This document shows positions 45,036-53,826 of a stretch of DNA of 64,000 nt, piece by piece; positions within the stretch are counted from its first letter, which is position 1; each line of letters starts with the position of its first letter. Position numbers and translations under genes: made by a program. The notes beneath the pieces are model-generated. The model was not told the origin of the DNA. It saw only the letters and a list, made by a program, of their open reading frames with translations, and ran no database searches. This DNA is from Paraburkholderia acidipaludis NBRC 101816 (GTDB lineage Bacteria; Pseudomonadota; Gammaproteobacteria; Burkholderiales; Burkholderiaceae): NCBI RefSeq assembly GCF_000684975.1, contig NZ_BAXZ01000007.1:164723-228722 (forward strand), read 5' to 3'.

Positions 45036-45102
45036 CGATGCCCGTCAGCGGGCGGCGTGGATTCGCCGGCACCGCCATCGCGAGAATTCCTCCCTGCCGG
45101 GT

Positions 45103-46470
45103 TCATCCACCGAAATGCGCGACCAGGATCAGCGTCACCGTGACGACGATCGCGCCGCCGATACGCGTGGCGATCTGCGCGAACGGCATGAGCTGCATCC
45201 GGTTGGCGGCGGTCAGGATCGCAACGTCGCCCGTGCCGCCCTGGCCGCTGTGGCAGGCGTTCACGATTGCGGTGTCGATAGGGTACATCTTCATCAGGCG
45301 GCCGACCACGAAACCCGTGCCCATCAGCGTCACGACCGTCGCGGCAATCGTCACCACGTTGACGAGCGTGAACGCCGCCATCAGCTTGTCCCACGGCGTC
45401 ATCGCCACGCCGATCGCGAACAGCAGCGGATAGGTGACCGCCGTCGAGAAAAAGCGGTAGACCACGAACGCCCCCTCCTGCAGCGGCGGCGAGACGGCGC
45501 GCGCGAGCTTCACGAGCACGGCGAGGAACAGCATGGCGACGGGCGCGGGCAGACCGAACAGCCGGTGCGCCATGAGCCCGATCAGGTAGAGCGTGATCGC
45601 CGTGATGCCCGCGGCGGCGATATGGCCGACGTCGATGTGCACGCGCGACTCCTCGTTCGACGGCGCCATTTCCCCGCTCTCGCCCACCTGCAGCCGCCCG
45701 TTGCCGGTCAGATGCGGCAGGCGCCTGCCAAGCATGTCGAGCAGGCCGGCAAGGACGATGGCGATGAGGCTGCCGAGCATCACGGGGGGCAGCACCTGCG
45801 CGAACAGGCCGCCCTGCGCCACATGCATGATTTCCGAGTAGCCGACGGAGAGCGGGATCGCGCCTTCGCCCACGCCGCCCGCCATGATCGGCACGACGAC
45901 GAAGAGCAGCGTATGTTTGACGCCGAGGCCCAGCGCGGCGCCAACCGCGGTGCCGACCACCGTCGCGGCAACCGTACCCGCCGCGAGCGGGATGAAAATC
46001 TTCAGGAATCCCTGGATCAGCACGCGCCGGTCCATGCTCAGAATGCTGCCGACGATGATCGACGCGATGAACAGGTAGAGGAAGTTCGTCTGCTTCGTGA
46101 AGTCCACCGTCAGTTGCTGCACCGGCTTCGGCAACACGTGGTAGTAAGTGAGCGCCGACGGCACGAAGGTCGCGAGGATCGCGGCCGCGCCGATATTGCG
46201 CAACAGCGGCAGGCGCTTGCCGAGCTCGGCGCAGGTGAAGCCGAAGAACGCGAGCACCGCGATGGACATCGAGATCTCGCCGGGCACCTTGCCGCTAACC
46301 GCGAAGCCGGCAATGAGCGCGGCCAGGATCACGTAGATCGGCAGCGGAATGATGCCGATGCGGATTTCCATCAGCTTCCACCAGCCTTCCGGCCAGAAGC
46401 GATCCCGGGTGGCCGGGCTCTGATCGGGCAGCGCCGGGGACGCGGCGGATGCGGACGCACTGTTTCGCAC
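45103..46470 (-). CDS. 2-hydroxycarboxylate transporter family symporter (CitS/MaeN-like)
   Basis: This 455-residue inner-membrane protein matches the 2-hydroxycarboxylate transporter (2HCT) family, which takes up citrate or malate with sodium or protons. The two inverted re-entrant GGxG motifs are clear: MAGGVGEGAIPLSVGYSE in the first half and HSGQGGTGDVAILTAA in the second. Many helices flank them (about eleven predicted by eye). Gene order (symporter, sensor kinase, sigma-54 regulator, all leftward) implies substrate-induced expression, and a strong sigma-54 promoter precedes it. The exact substrate among citrate, malate or lactate-related acids is not decided. Confidence 0.88.
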   Translation of the reverse strand: MRNSASASAASPALPDQSPATRDRFWPEGWWKLMEIRIGIIPLPIYVILAALIAGFAVSGKVPGEISMSIAVLAFFGFTCAELGKRLPLLRNIGAAAILATFVPSALTYYHVLPKPVQQLTVDFTKQTNFLYLFIASIIVGSILSMDRRVLIQGFLKIFIPLAAGTVAATVVGTAVGAALGLGVKHTLLFVVVPIMAGGVGEGAIPLSVGYSEIMHVAQGGLFAQVLPPVMLGSLIAIVLAGLLDMLGRRLPHLTGNGRLQVGESGEMAPSNEESRVHIDVGHIAAAGITAITLYLIGLMAHRLFGLPAPVAMLFLAVLVKLARAVSPPLQEGAFVVYRFFSTAVTYPLLFAIGVAMTPWDKLMAAFTLVNVVTIAATVVTLMGTGFVVGRLMKMYPIDTAIVNACHSGQGGTGDVAILTAANRMQLMPFAQIATRIGGAIVVTVTLILVAHFGG

Positions 46471-46569
46471 GGGATGTCTCCTTCGTATTCGCGACCGGAT
46501 CGCATCGCGCTTCCGGAGCTTGTTCTGGCAAGAGGGAACGACGGCCCAAAGGCCGCCGGACGGCTATAA

Positions 46570-46585
46570 AGCAGCAGCCATGCCA
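46570..46585 (-). promoter_or_regulatory. sigma-54 promoter of the 2HCT symporter
   Basis: Read on the minus strand, 46585 to 46570 is TGGCATGGCTGCTGCT, matching the -24/-12 consensus TGGCACG-N4-TTGCW with GG and GC exactly ten bases apart. It is about 100 bases before the start codon and lies next to a gene for a sigma-54 activator. A possible activator site, TCCA-GAT-TGGA near 46636-46647, is weak. Confidence 0.75.
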
Positions 46586-46698
46586 GCGCGCGTCCGCACG
46601 GAGAAATATCCCTAACCCATTGATTTACCTATCCTTCCAGATTGGATCACCAAGCGGGCCACCCATGCCCCGCTCCGAAGATTCAGAATTCGGTCGAC

Positions 46699-46724
46699 CG
46701 GCAGGCTGAAATCTCAGCCTGCCG
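46699..46724. repeat. perfect hairpin overlapping the stop codon of the MocA-like gene
   Basis: An 11-base inverted repeat, CGGCAGGCTGA (46699-46709) and TCAGCCTGCCG (46714-46724), encloses an AATC loop. It contains the stop codon of the oxidoreductase gene. No T-run follows on either strand, so it may protect a transcript end rather than terminate. Confidence 0.6.
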
Positions 46725-47874
46725 CCCCCTGCTTGATGTCCCGCCACTCCCCGGCGCTCGCGCTTTCAACCGCCGCGTCGACGAATGCCAACCCTTTGAC
46801 GCCGTCCGAAACGTCCGGGAAGAGCCGAGGCGGCTGCCCTTCGTCGTGCCCGGCAATCCGGCTTGCCACCCGGGTCGCGAACTCCGTGTAGAGATTGGCG
46901 AAGGCTTCGAGGTAGCCTTCGGGGTGGCCGATCGCGGTGCGCGTCGAGCGTTGGGCCCCCTCGCTCATCAGCGGGCCAGTGCGCCGCGTGAGGATCTGCT
47001 CGAAGTCCCCTTGCCTTCGGTGGACGAGACGATTGGGCTCCTCCTGATGCCATTCGAGGCCGCCCTTGTCGCCGTGAATGCGAAAGCTGAGTCCGTGTTC
47101 CGAGCCGGCGGCGGCATTCGTCACCCAAAGCGAGCCGCGCGCGCCGTTTTCGTAACGCAATAACGCGGCAACATAGTCGTCCACTTTCCGCCCCGGGATG
47201 GGGGAGCCCACGTCCGCGCAGATCCGCGTGGCCGTGAGGCCGGTAACGAACGCGCCCAGATGAAAAGCGTGCGTGCCGATGTCCATCAACACGAGCGACT
47301 TTCCCGCGCGTCCCGCGTCGGTGCGCCATGCCGCCGGCAACTCGTGCTCGGCCAGGTAGCTTTGCACGTATTGAAGGTGGATCTGGCGTATTTCGCCTAT
47401 TTCGCCCTGCAGGACCATATCGCGCGCCTGCCGAACCATCGGAAAACCCGTATAGCAATAGGTCACGCAAAATTCGGCACCGGTGCGCGCGACCTGTTGG
47501 GCAATCTCCTGGGCCTGCGTAGTATCGGTTGCGAGAGGCTTGTCGCAAATGACGTGAAACCCCTTCTCCAGGGCCATCATGCAAACGGCGTGGTGCGAGT
47601 CGTTTGGCGTCATGACGGCGACAACGTCGATCTTGTCGGCACGGGTTGCCTCGGTCTCGAGCATTTCCCGCCACGATCCATAGGCCCGCTCCGCCGCAAT
47701 GCCGAGTTCCAGCGCGGTGCGCCGCGAGCGCTCCGGGTCCGAAGCCAGGGCGCCGGCAACGATGTCGTAGTGCCCGTCGAGCCGCGCGGCGATTCGATGG
47801 ACCTCTCCGATAAACGAGCCCGGCCCGCCTCCCACGAGCGCGAGGCGAATGCGTCTGCCCACCTTCCCTGTCAT
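46714..47874 (-). CDS. Gfo/Idh/MocA-family NAD(P)-dependent oxidoreductase
   Basis: This is a 386-residue oxidoreductase. The N-terminal Rossmann motif is LALVGGGPGSFIGEVH, the second hallmark is CDKPLAT (the EKP-type motif holding the catalytic Lys), and MDIGTHAFHLGAFVTG contains the catalytic His region. These match Gfo/Idh/MocA sugar or inositol dehydrogenases. GGAGGGA precedes the ATG at 47874; an upstream ATG 12 codons earlier has none. It is not in an obvious operon, and the convergent hairpin at its end separates it from the symporter promoter region. The substrate is probably a polyol or sugar derivative. Confidence 0.87.
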   Translation of the reverse strand: MTGKVGRRIRLALVGGGPGSFIGEVHRIAARLDGHYDIVAGALASDPERSRRTALELGIAAERAYGSWREMLETEATRADKIDVVAVMTPNDSHHAVCMMALEKGFHVICDKPLATDTTQAQEIAQQVARTGAEFCVTYCYTGFPMVRQARDMVLQGEIGEIRQIHLQYVQSYLAEHELPAAWRTDAGRAGKSLVLMDIGTHAFHLGAFVTGLTATRICADVGSPIPGRKVDDYVAALLRYENGARGSLWVTNAAAGSEHGLSFRIHGDKGGLEWHQEEPNRLVHRRQGDFEQILTRRTGPLMSEGAQRSTRTAIGHPEGYLEAFANLYTEFATRVASRIAGHDEGQPPRLFPDVSDGVKGLAFVDAAVESASAGEWRDIKQGAAG

Positions 47875-48126
47875 CTTGTCCCTCCGGATTGAGTGCGGGT
47901 TCTGCGGCAAAGGTTCGCCCGGTCATGCCGTGACCGAGTTTCCCTTCAGCAGCATAACGACACCGCCAACGCTTGCGAGGCCGCAAACCCATCAAAAAGC
48001 CATCAAGCGGCGGAGGAACGCGGGCCGCCGATCCGGCTATCGAAGTCGAGCGCAGCTTTTCCATGGCCTTGCGCGCGAGACGTTCGACCCGGTGATATTG
48101 TTCGCCAACACCATCAGGGAAGCGCC

Positions 48127-49038
48127 GTGGATCGAATCGAACTCTTTCGCGTATTCGCCCGAGTCGTGGAATGCGCAAACTTCACGCGTGCCGCCGATAC
48201 GCTCGGCCTGCCGCGCTCGTCGGTATCGGCGGCCGTGCAGGAGCTGGAGGGGCGCGTGGGCGCGCGGCTTTTGCATCGCACGACCCGCAGCGTCTCGCTC
48301 ACGCAGGACGGCGCCGCGCTGTACGAGCGCTGCCTGCGGCTCATCGCCGACGTAGAGGACACCGAAAACCTGTTCCGCCAGGGCGCCGTGGGGCCGAGCG
48401 GCAAGCTGCGCGTCGACGTGCCGGGCCGCATCGGACGGCTGGTGGTCGCGCCCGCGCTGCCCGTCTTTCTCGATGCGTGGCCGAAGATCGATATCGAACT
48501 CGGCAGCACGGACCGCGCCGTGAACTTCGTGGAGGAACGCATCGACTGTGCATTACGTGTAGGCATGCTAAACGATTCGAGCATGATCGCGCGCCCCATC
48601 GGCAACCTCACGCTCATCAACGTCGCGAGTCCCGCCTATCTCGCGCGCCACGGCACGCCGCGCACGAGCGCCGACCTCGCGGCGCACGTGGCCGTGCAAT
48701 ACGCTTCGCCTACCAGCGGACGCATCGCGCCGTGGGAGTGGCTCGACGGCGAGACCACGCGCACCGTGGCGGTGCCGGGCCGCGTCACGGTGAACAATGC
48801 CGAAGCGTATATCGCCTGCTGCCTCGCGGGCCTCGGCCTGATCCAGATTCCCGCCTACGACGTGGAGGTGCATCTGCTGGCGGGCGAACTCGTCGAAGTG
48901 CTGCCCATGCAGCGCGCCGCGCCCATGCCGATGACGCTGCTTTATCAGCACCGCCAGCATCTGTCGCGGCGGCTGCAGGTTTTCGCCGACTGGCTGGAGA
49001 CGCTGCTGCGCGAGCATCTTGCGGCGTTTTCCGCGTGA
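48127..49038 (+). CDS. LysR-family transcriptional regulator (GTG start)
   Basis: This 303-residue LysR protein begins at a GTG (48127) with AGGGAAG just upstream: MDRIELFRVFARVVECANFTRAADTLGLPRSSVSAAVQELE, then LLHRTTRSVSLTQDG. The frame is open to 47893, but that part has no LysR homology. It is divergent from the MocA-like oxidoreductase across about 250 bases and could regulate it. The rest of the gap shows no gene. Confidence 0.87.
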   Translation: MDRIELFRVFARVVECANFTRAADTLGLPRSSVSAAVQELEGRVGARLLHRTTRSVSLTQDGAALYERCLRLIADVEDTENLFRQGAVGPSGKLRVDVPGRIGRLVVAPALPVFLDAWPKIDIELGSTDRAVNFVEERIDCALRVGMLNDSSMIARPIGNLTLINVASPAYLARHGTPRTSADLAAHVAVQYASPTSGRIAPWEWLDGETTRTVAVPGRVTVNNAEAYIACCLAGLGLIQIPAYDVEVHLLAGELVEVLPMQRAAPMPMTLLYQHRQHLSRRLQVFADWLETLLREHLAAFSA

Positions 49039-49206
49039 CGTATGGGCGCCGGATACGGTCCCCGTCCGCAGCCCCGCGCCGAGCGCCCCAGGATCGCGCA
49101 CGCAGCCTGGATGTCTGCGTTGCCGGCTTCATGCCGCCGAACAGTCCAAAAGCAGGTTGATCAAAAAAACGCGTATCGTCACGTATCTGAACTCCGCGTC
49201 GCGCCC

Positions 49207-50100
49207 ATGAACGCCATCCACCACCACCTTATGCCCGCAAAGTATTCGCTACCGCGTGCCGCCGCTATCGCCGCGACATTGCTCGCGTTGACGGTAGCGG
49301 GCTGCGCCGGCTCCTCGCCGTGTGCTTCGCGCGACTCGCAAGCGTCCTCCGCCGCCGCGACGTCCCTCGATGCCGCAATCGGCGGCTCGCAACGCAGCGA
49401 ACAGGCCAGGGCGCGCGACGTCTATCGGCATCCGAAGGAAACGCTGACGTTCTTCGGCCTCGGCCCCACGCAAACGGTACTGGAAATCGCACCGGGCGGC
49501 GGGTGGTATACGGATATTCTTGCGCCCTGGCTGCACGATGCGGGGCATCTGTACGAAGCCCAATATGTCAGCCCGTCGGCCCAACTGGCCGCCGAGGAGC
49601 GCACAAGCGATGCCACTTTTTCGCGCAAGCTCGCGGGCAACCCCGCTATCTACGGAAACGTCGTAGTCGGCACCTTGCACGCGGGCGAGTTTGCGGGCTT
49701 CGACGCCACCGGGCGGTTCGACCTCGTGCTCACGTTCCGAAACATCCATAACTGGATGAAGGACGGCCAGCTCGACGCGAACCTCCGTGCGTTCTATCGC
49801 GCGCTGAAGCCGGGTGGAACGCTCGGCGTCGAAGAGCATCGCGCCCGGCCAGGCACGACCCTGCAGCAGATGATCGATACCGGCTACGTGACCGAGGCTT
49901 TCGTTATCGAGCATGCGCAGGCGGCCGGTTTCGTGCTCGCCGGGCGCAGCGAAATCAACGCGAATCCTCGCGACACGAAGGATTATCCGCACGGCGTGTG
50001 GTCACTGCCGCCCACCTACGAGGGCGGCGACACCGATCGGGCGCGCTATGCCGCGATCGGCGAATCGGATCGCATGACGTTGAAGTTCACCAGGCCCTAA
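49207..50100 (+). CDS. predicted lipoprotein with a class I SAM methyltransferase fold
   Basis: This 297-residue protein carries an N-terminal signal with a lipobox: RAAAIAATLLALTVAGC, Cys33 being the likely lipidation site. The rest is a SAM-methyltransferase-like fold: TVLEIAPGGGWYTDILAPW (motif I, about 95-113), FDLVLTFRNIHNWMKDGQ, YRALKPGGTLGVEEHR. Export of a SAM-binding domain is surprising because SAM is cytoplasmic; similar exported methyltransferase-like proteins of unknown function exist in proteobacteria. The start at 49207 is the last ATG that keeps the signal; an internal ATG at residue 9 is also possible. No operon partner. Confidence 0.72.
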   Translation: MNAIHHHLMPAKYSLPRAAAIAATLLALTVAGCAGSSPCASRDSQASSAAATSLDAAIGGSQRSEQARARDVYRHPKETLTFFGLGPTQTVLEIAPGGGWYTDILAPWLHDAGHLYEAQYVSPSAQLAAEERTSDATFSRKLAGNPAIYGNVVVGTLHAGEFAGFDATGRFDLVLTFRNIHNWMKDGQLDANLRAFYRALKPGGTLGVEEHRARPGTTLQQMIDTGYVTEAFVIEHAQAAGFVLAGRSEINANPRDTKDYPHGVWSLPPTYEGGDTDRARYAAIGESDRMTLKFTRP

Positions 50101-50148
50101 CGGGCGTGCCCGGCGCGAAGGCGCCGTTGCGCGGAGGCCGGATCAGGC

Positions 50149-50346
50149 CTATTCTTCGAAGCGGTGCAACCGGTACGCCTGCGGGGCGATCACCGAGAGA
50201 TAGCCGTGCATGGCAGTGCGAAGCATCCGCCCGATGGCAACGATGTCCGGCAGGATCGTTCGGGTCATGAAGGCCTGCGTAACGAGACCGTGAACGATCG
50301 AATGGGCGGTGCACGCGGCCTCTGGCGTTGGCGCGCGATCGGGCCG
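50149..50346 (-). pseudogene. C-terminal remnant of a regulator (possibly TetR family)
   Basis: On the minus strand a GC3-rich frame ends at a TAG (50149-50151) and encodes about 60 residues: EAACTAHSIVHGLVTQAFMT, then TILPDIVAIGRMLRTAMHGY. It resembles the ligand-binding C-terminal helices of TetR-type regulators. There is no start codon or HTH upstream; the frame closes at a stop at 50398-50400 and loses protein-like character beyond about 50346. It looks like the surviving end of a deleted gene next to the broken fatty-acid genes. The rest of 50101-50499 is featureless. Confidence 0.4.
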
Positions 50347-50499
50347 GCCGGCGGCGCTTCGCTGAAGCGGGAGAGGGTGACGGCGGCACGAGGTTTTTCA
50401 AATCCGAACACCCTGGCAGAAGGTCGTCCTTACACTTTTCCGTGAAGCCAGTGTCGTTGCGTCGACACGCATCGGGAATCACGAAAGGAAGCTTGCGAT

Positions 50500-51282
50500 A
50501 TGAACTGGACGACCCATGAAGTCACGAATGTCGTGGCGGACCTGAAAAATTATAACCTCTACAGCAGCGACATCGCCCTGCAGGAAGCAGTACGGCGCGC
50601 CGGCGCAGCGCCACACGAGGCCGAACTCGCCCGCTACGGCGCCTTGCTCGGCAGCGAAGCCTCCCTGCGTATGGCCGAAGACGCCAACCACTTCAAACCC
50701 GAACTCCACACCTTCGACCGACAGGGCAATCGTACCGATCGCGTGGAATTTCACCCCGCCTGGCACGGTTTCATGAGAATGGCCCGCGAGCAGAATCTCG
50801 TCGCGCTGCCCTTCAACGATACCCGGCCGGGCGCCTGGGCGGCCTATGCGGCCGGCTTTTCGATGCATGGGCAGATCGAGCCGGGGTCGCAGTGCCCGAA
50901 CTCGATGACCTTCGCCTGCATTCCGGTCCTGCAGAAGGAGTCCGAACTATTCGAACAACTTGCGCCGAAGCTTTATTCGCACACCTACGATGCGCGCGAT
51001 ATTCCGTTCGAACAGAAGTCGTCGATGCTCGTCGGTATGGGCATGACGGAGAAACAGAGCGGCTCGGACTACACCTATGCCGCGATCGACGTGCTGTCGC
51101 GGCGTGCCGCGACGGTTCTCGCGCAGCAAGGCGTACAGCGCGGCGACCGTGTCGCGCTCATGTGCCTGAACGCGCCCGGCTTCGTCATCGCGATGCTGGG
51201 CGCCTGGCATCTCGGCGCGGGCGTCGTCCCCGTCAACCAAAAGCTGCAGGCGCCCGAGGTCGACTACATATATGATTCGTGA
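50500..51282 (+). pseudogene. in-frame chimera: AidB-type acyl-CoA dehydrogenase N-terminus joined to acyl-CoA ligase
   Basis: This is a 260-residue frame with a good start (AAGGAAG before the ATG). Residues 1-190 are the N-terminal part of an AidB/isovaleryl-CoA-dehydrogenase-like protein: MNWTTHEVTN, RVEFHPAWHGFMRMA, LYSHTYDARDIPFEQK and GMGMTEKQSGSD, where a full protein would run to about 550. At residue 191 (about 51070) it switches in frame to the N-terminal domain of an AMP-forming ligase (YTYAAIDVLSRRAATVLAQQ, RGDRVALMCLNAPGFVIAML, GAGVVPVNQKLQAPEVDYIYDS) and stops. No FAD-binding domain or ATP motif is present, so it is unlikely to be active. A deletion between two neighbouring genes explains it. 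Confidence 0.72.
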
Positions 51283-52141
51283 TCCGAACAATGAAGCACT
51301 GGCATTTTCCAGCGAGCCCGGCCAGGAAGACGAGATTGCAGAAATTCTCTACACGTCGGGAACGACGGGGCGGCCGAAAGGTTGCCTGCTATCCCATCGC
51401 AGCGCATGTGTGGCCGCATCCACGAGCGCCCTGGCGCTTTCGATGACACGCGACGAGCGCACGCTGATCGCCATGCCGCGCTGGCATTCGTCGCCGCTCA
51501 ACAACTGGATGCTGGGCACGCTACTCGTCGGCGGCACCGTGGTGCTGCTGCGCGAGTACCAGCCCGAGCGCTTTTTGCAGACCGCGCAGGACGAAGCGGT
51601 GACTCTGTATTTCGGCGCGCCGGTCTCCTACCTGTTACCCCTGCAGATGGACCTCGACGTCCGGCAATTCAGACTCGATTCGGTCCGCGCATGGATCTGC
51701 GGAGGCGGTCCGATCGGGCCGGACACCGCGAGGCGCCTCGCCGAGGTTTATCGAAGCAAGAACTTCTTTCAGGTGTTCGGCATGACCGAGACCGGTCCTT
51801 CGGACACCGTACTGTATCCGGACGAGCAACTCGCCAAGGCCGGGTCGATCGGCCGCGTGGCCACGCCTGGCGTAGACCTGCGGCTGGTTCGCAAGGACGG
51901 CGGCGACGCGGGCGCAGGCGAAGCGGGAGAGATCTGGCTGAAGGCCGACTCGATGATGCAAGGCTATCTCGATGACGAGGCGGCCACGTCCAGTGCGTTC
52001 CGCGCGGGCTGGTATCGTTCCGGCGACCTCGCCCGCTACAAGATTCCACGTGACTATCTCGTCCGCGAGAGCCTGCCTCGCACGCCAACCGGCAAGCTGA
52101 TGAAGCACGTTGTGCGCGGCATGGTGCAAGCGGCGGGATGA
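51272..52141 (+). pseudogene. acyl-CoA ligase remainder, frame-shifted and internally deleted
   Basis: This 289-residue frame, shifted +1 relative to the chimera it overlaps by 11 bases, continues the same ligase: EIAEILYTSGTTGRPKGCLL (ATP/AMP motif), MPRWHSSPLNNWML, WICGGGPIGPD and VFGMTETGPSD. At residue 254 the sequence GWYRSGDLA runs directly into RYKIPRDYL and LPRTPTGKLMKHVVRG. The roughly 80-100 residues that normally lie between (GxxKDMIxxGGxNVYPAEVE hinge and the C-terminal domain core) are missing, but the frame is kept. The linker before the ATP motif is also short. It is probably nonfunctional, though a partial ligase cannot be excluded without expression data. Confidence 0.72.
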
Positions 52142-52168
52142 ACCCGGGCAAGCCCGGTGGAAACGAGA

Positions 52169-52645
52169 CTACCCGCCGCCCCCGTGCCCGCCCCCTTCCC
52201 CGCCGCCGTGAGCCGATTCGCCGAAGCCTCCACGCGCGATCTCTCCGGATTTGCCCGCTTCGGTCAGCGAACGCGCGGGCACGCTCGATTCGTTGACCGC
52301 GCTTGCATGAAGCGTCGATACGCGCTCCGTGGTTTCGTCGCCGTTGCTGTGGTAGACGGTGCCGCTCCGCGTGTAGTAAGGCCCGTACCAATGTCCGCCG
52401 CCGTGAGCGCCGCCGGCGGCGCCGCTACCCGTCGAGCTCGCACCGGAGGCGGGCTGCGGGTCATCTCCGACGAACACGCAGTCGTCTGCCCGCGACCAGT
52501 CCTGCTCGCAATCGGCCTGCGTCGCATAGCGCGCGCGGTCGACGTCCAGCATCGAATTGTCGTCGCAGCCGGCGACGAACGACACGCCGGCCAGCAGGCC
52601 TGCCGCGCCAACCAGGGTGAGCTTTGGACGTTTGCGGGTATTCAT
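52169..52645 (-). CDS. ygiB: YgiB-like lipoprotein (DUF1190)
   Basis: This 158-residue predicted lipoprotein has a signal peptide and lipobox at residues about 10-27 (LVGAAGLLAGVSFVAGC). YATQADCEQDWSRADDCVF follows, the Cys-containing DUF1190/YgiB signature, then a Gly/Ser/His-rich tail. Its ATG overlaps the TGA of the upstream ygiC-like gene (ATGA), so the two are translationally coupled. YgiB/YgiC function is not established; they are envelope-associated in enterobacteria. The gene symbol rests on family and pairing. Confidence 0.75.
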   Translation of the reverse strand: MNTRKRPKLTLVGAAGLLAGVSFVAGCDDNSMLDVDRARYATQADCEQDWSRADDCVFVGDDPQPASGASSTGSGAAGGAHGGGHWYGPYYTRSGTVYHSNGDETTERVSTLHASAVNESSVPARSLTEAGKSGEIARGGFGESAHGGGEGGGHGGGG

Positions 52646-53826
52646 GTCCGATCGTTCTTGTTGAAGTAATGCGGCACGAAGAAACTCGTGTTGCGCGTAA
52701 TCGGCTGCAGTTCCTCGCGCACGCACAGCCCGACCGACTCGTCACCGACAACCCACGAACCGATCGTCGCATAGCGGTCGCCAAAGCGCGGCAGCGGTGC
52801 ATAGGCCTGGTACACGAATCCTTCTTCGCCGTACCGCCCGCCTTCGGCGATGGTCTGCCCGTCGGACAGCGTCAGCGACACGTTCGCGCCCTCGCGCGAG
52901 AAGAACGGTTTGCGCGCGTGCGCCTTGCCGGCGAAGTCGTCTTTCGAAAGCGAAGCGGGCAGCAGATTCGGGTGATCGGGAAAGAGCGTCCAGAGTACGG
53001 CCAGGATCGCCTTGTTCGAGAGGATCATTTTCCACGGTGGCTCGATCCATCGCGTGGGGCTCGCGATCAGCCGGGGGCCGAAACTCTCGCGCAGCATCCA
53101 TTCCCACGGATAGAGCTTGAACATCAAATCAACGGGCTCGTCCTGCTCGTCGAAAAACCGGTCCACGCGGTCGACACCTATCCTGCCCATGTCGAGGATC
53201 TTGACCGCCCATCCGGCCTGCACCGCGGTGTCCATCAGGTATTCGACATTCGCCACGTCTTCCAGGCTGTCGAAGATGCAGGCGAAATGCAGCGTCTGTA
53301 CGTCCGGATAGTGCCGGCGCAAGGCCCGCCAACGATCGACCAGGGCTTCGTGGATACTGTTGAACTGGTCGTGGTCGGGCTGCACGTCGGTTTTCCAGAA
53401 CCACTGCGCGATGCTCGACTCGATCAGCGAGGTCGGCGTATCCGCGTTGTACTCGTACATCTTCGGCACGCCGCGCTCGTCCAACGTCATGTCGAAACGG
53501 CCATAGACGCTCGGGTCGCGGCGCTCCCAGGACGCGCGGATCAGCGGCTCGAACTCGGGCGGAATGGCCATGCGGGAAAACAGCCGCGCGCGGATCACAT
53601 AGTCCACGGCGTCGAGGCAACGCGCGTGCAATTCGCGTGTGGCCGCCCACACGGCTTCGATTTCGTCTTCGCTGAATAAATAGGCCGCGTTTTCGACCCA
53701 GTAGGGAAAGCGATGGGGGTCCGGCGTCTGCATGACGCCGTGTTCGTCGATGGAATGAAAGCGGAAACCGATCTCGTCGAGTCGCCCGGGCCAGTCGGGG
53801 CGTGGCTGCTGCCTTGCGCGTTGCAT
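52642..53826 (-). CDS. ygiC: YgiC-like glutathionylspermidine synthase family protein
   Basis: This is a 394-residue ATP-grasp protein of the glutathionylspermidine synthetase C-terminal family. Recognisable blocks are PYWVENAAYLFSEDEIEAVW, ASWERRDPSVYGRFDMTLDE, YEYNADTPTSLIESSIAQWF, LYPWEWMLRESFG, KAILAVLWTLFPDHPNLLPA and FFSREGANVSLT. YgiC homologues lack the amidase half of GspS and their true substrate is unknown. It overlaps the ygiB-like start by 4 bases. The ATG at 53826 was chosen by fit to the family; the frame extends to 53994 into the next gene's end. Confidence 0.82.
   Translation of the reverse strand: MQRARQQPRPDWPGRLDEIGFRFHSIDEHGVMQTPDPHRFPYWVENAAYLFSEDEIEAVWAATRELHARCLDAVDYVIRARLFSRMAIPPEFEPLIRASWERRDPSVYGRFDMTLDERGVPKMYEYNADTPTSLIESSIAQWFWKTDVQPDHDQFNSIHEALVDRWRALRRHYPDVQTLHFACIFDSLEDVANVEYLMDTAVQAGWAVKILDMGRIGVDRVDRFFDEQDEPVDLMFKLYPWEWMLRESFGPRLIASPTRWIEPPWKMILSNKAILAVLWTLFPDHPNLLPASLSKDDFAGKAHARKPFFSREGANVSLTLSDGQTIAEGGRYGEEGFVYQAYAPLPRFGDRYATIGSWVVGDESVGLCVREELQPITRNTSFFVPHYFNKNDRT

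Noticed and set aside
50087..50482. 131-codon minus-strand open frame
   Set aside because: It is out of frame with the more protein-like regulator remnant and is rich in Arg/Pro; it looks like a shadow.
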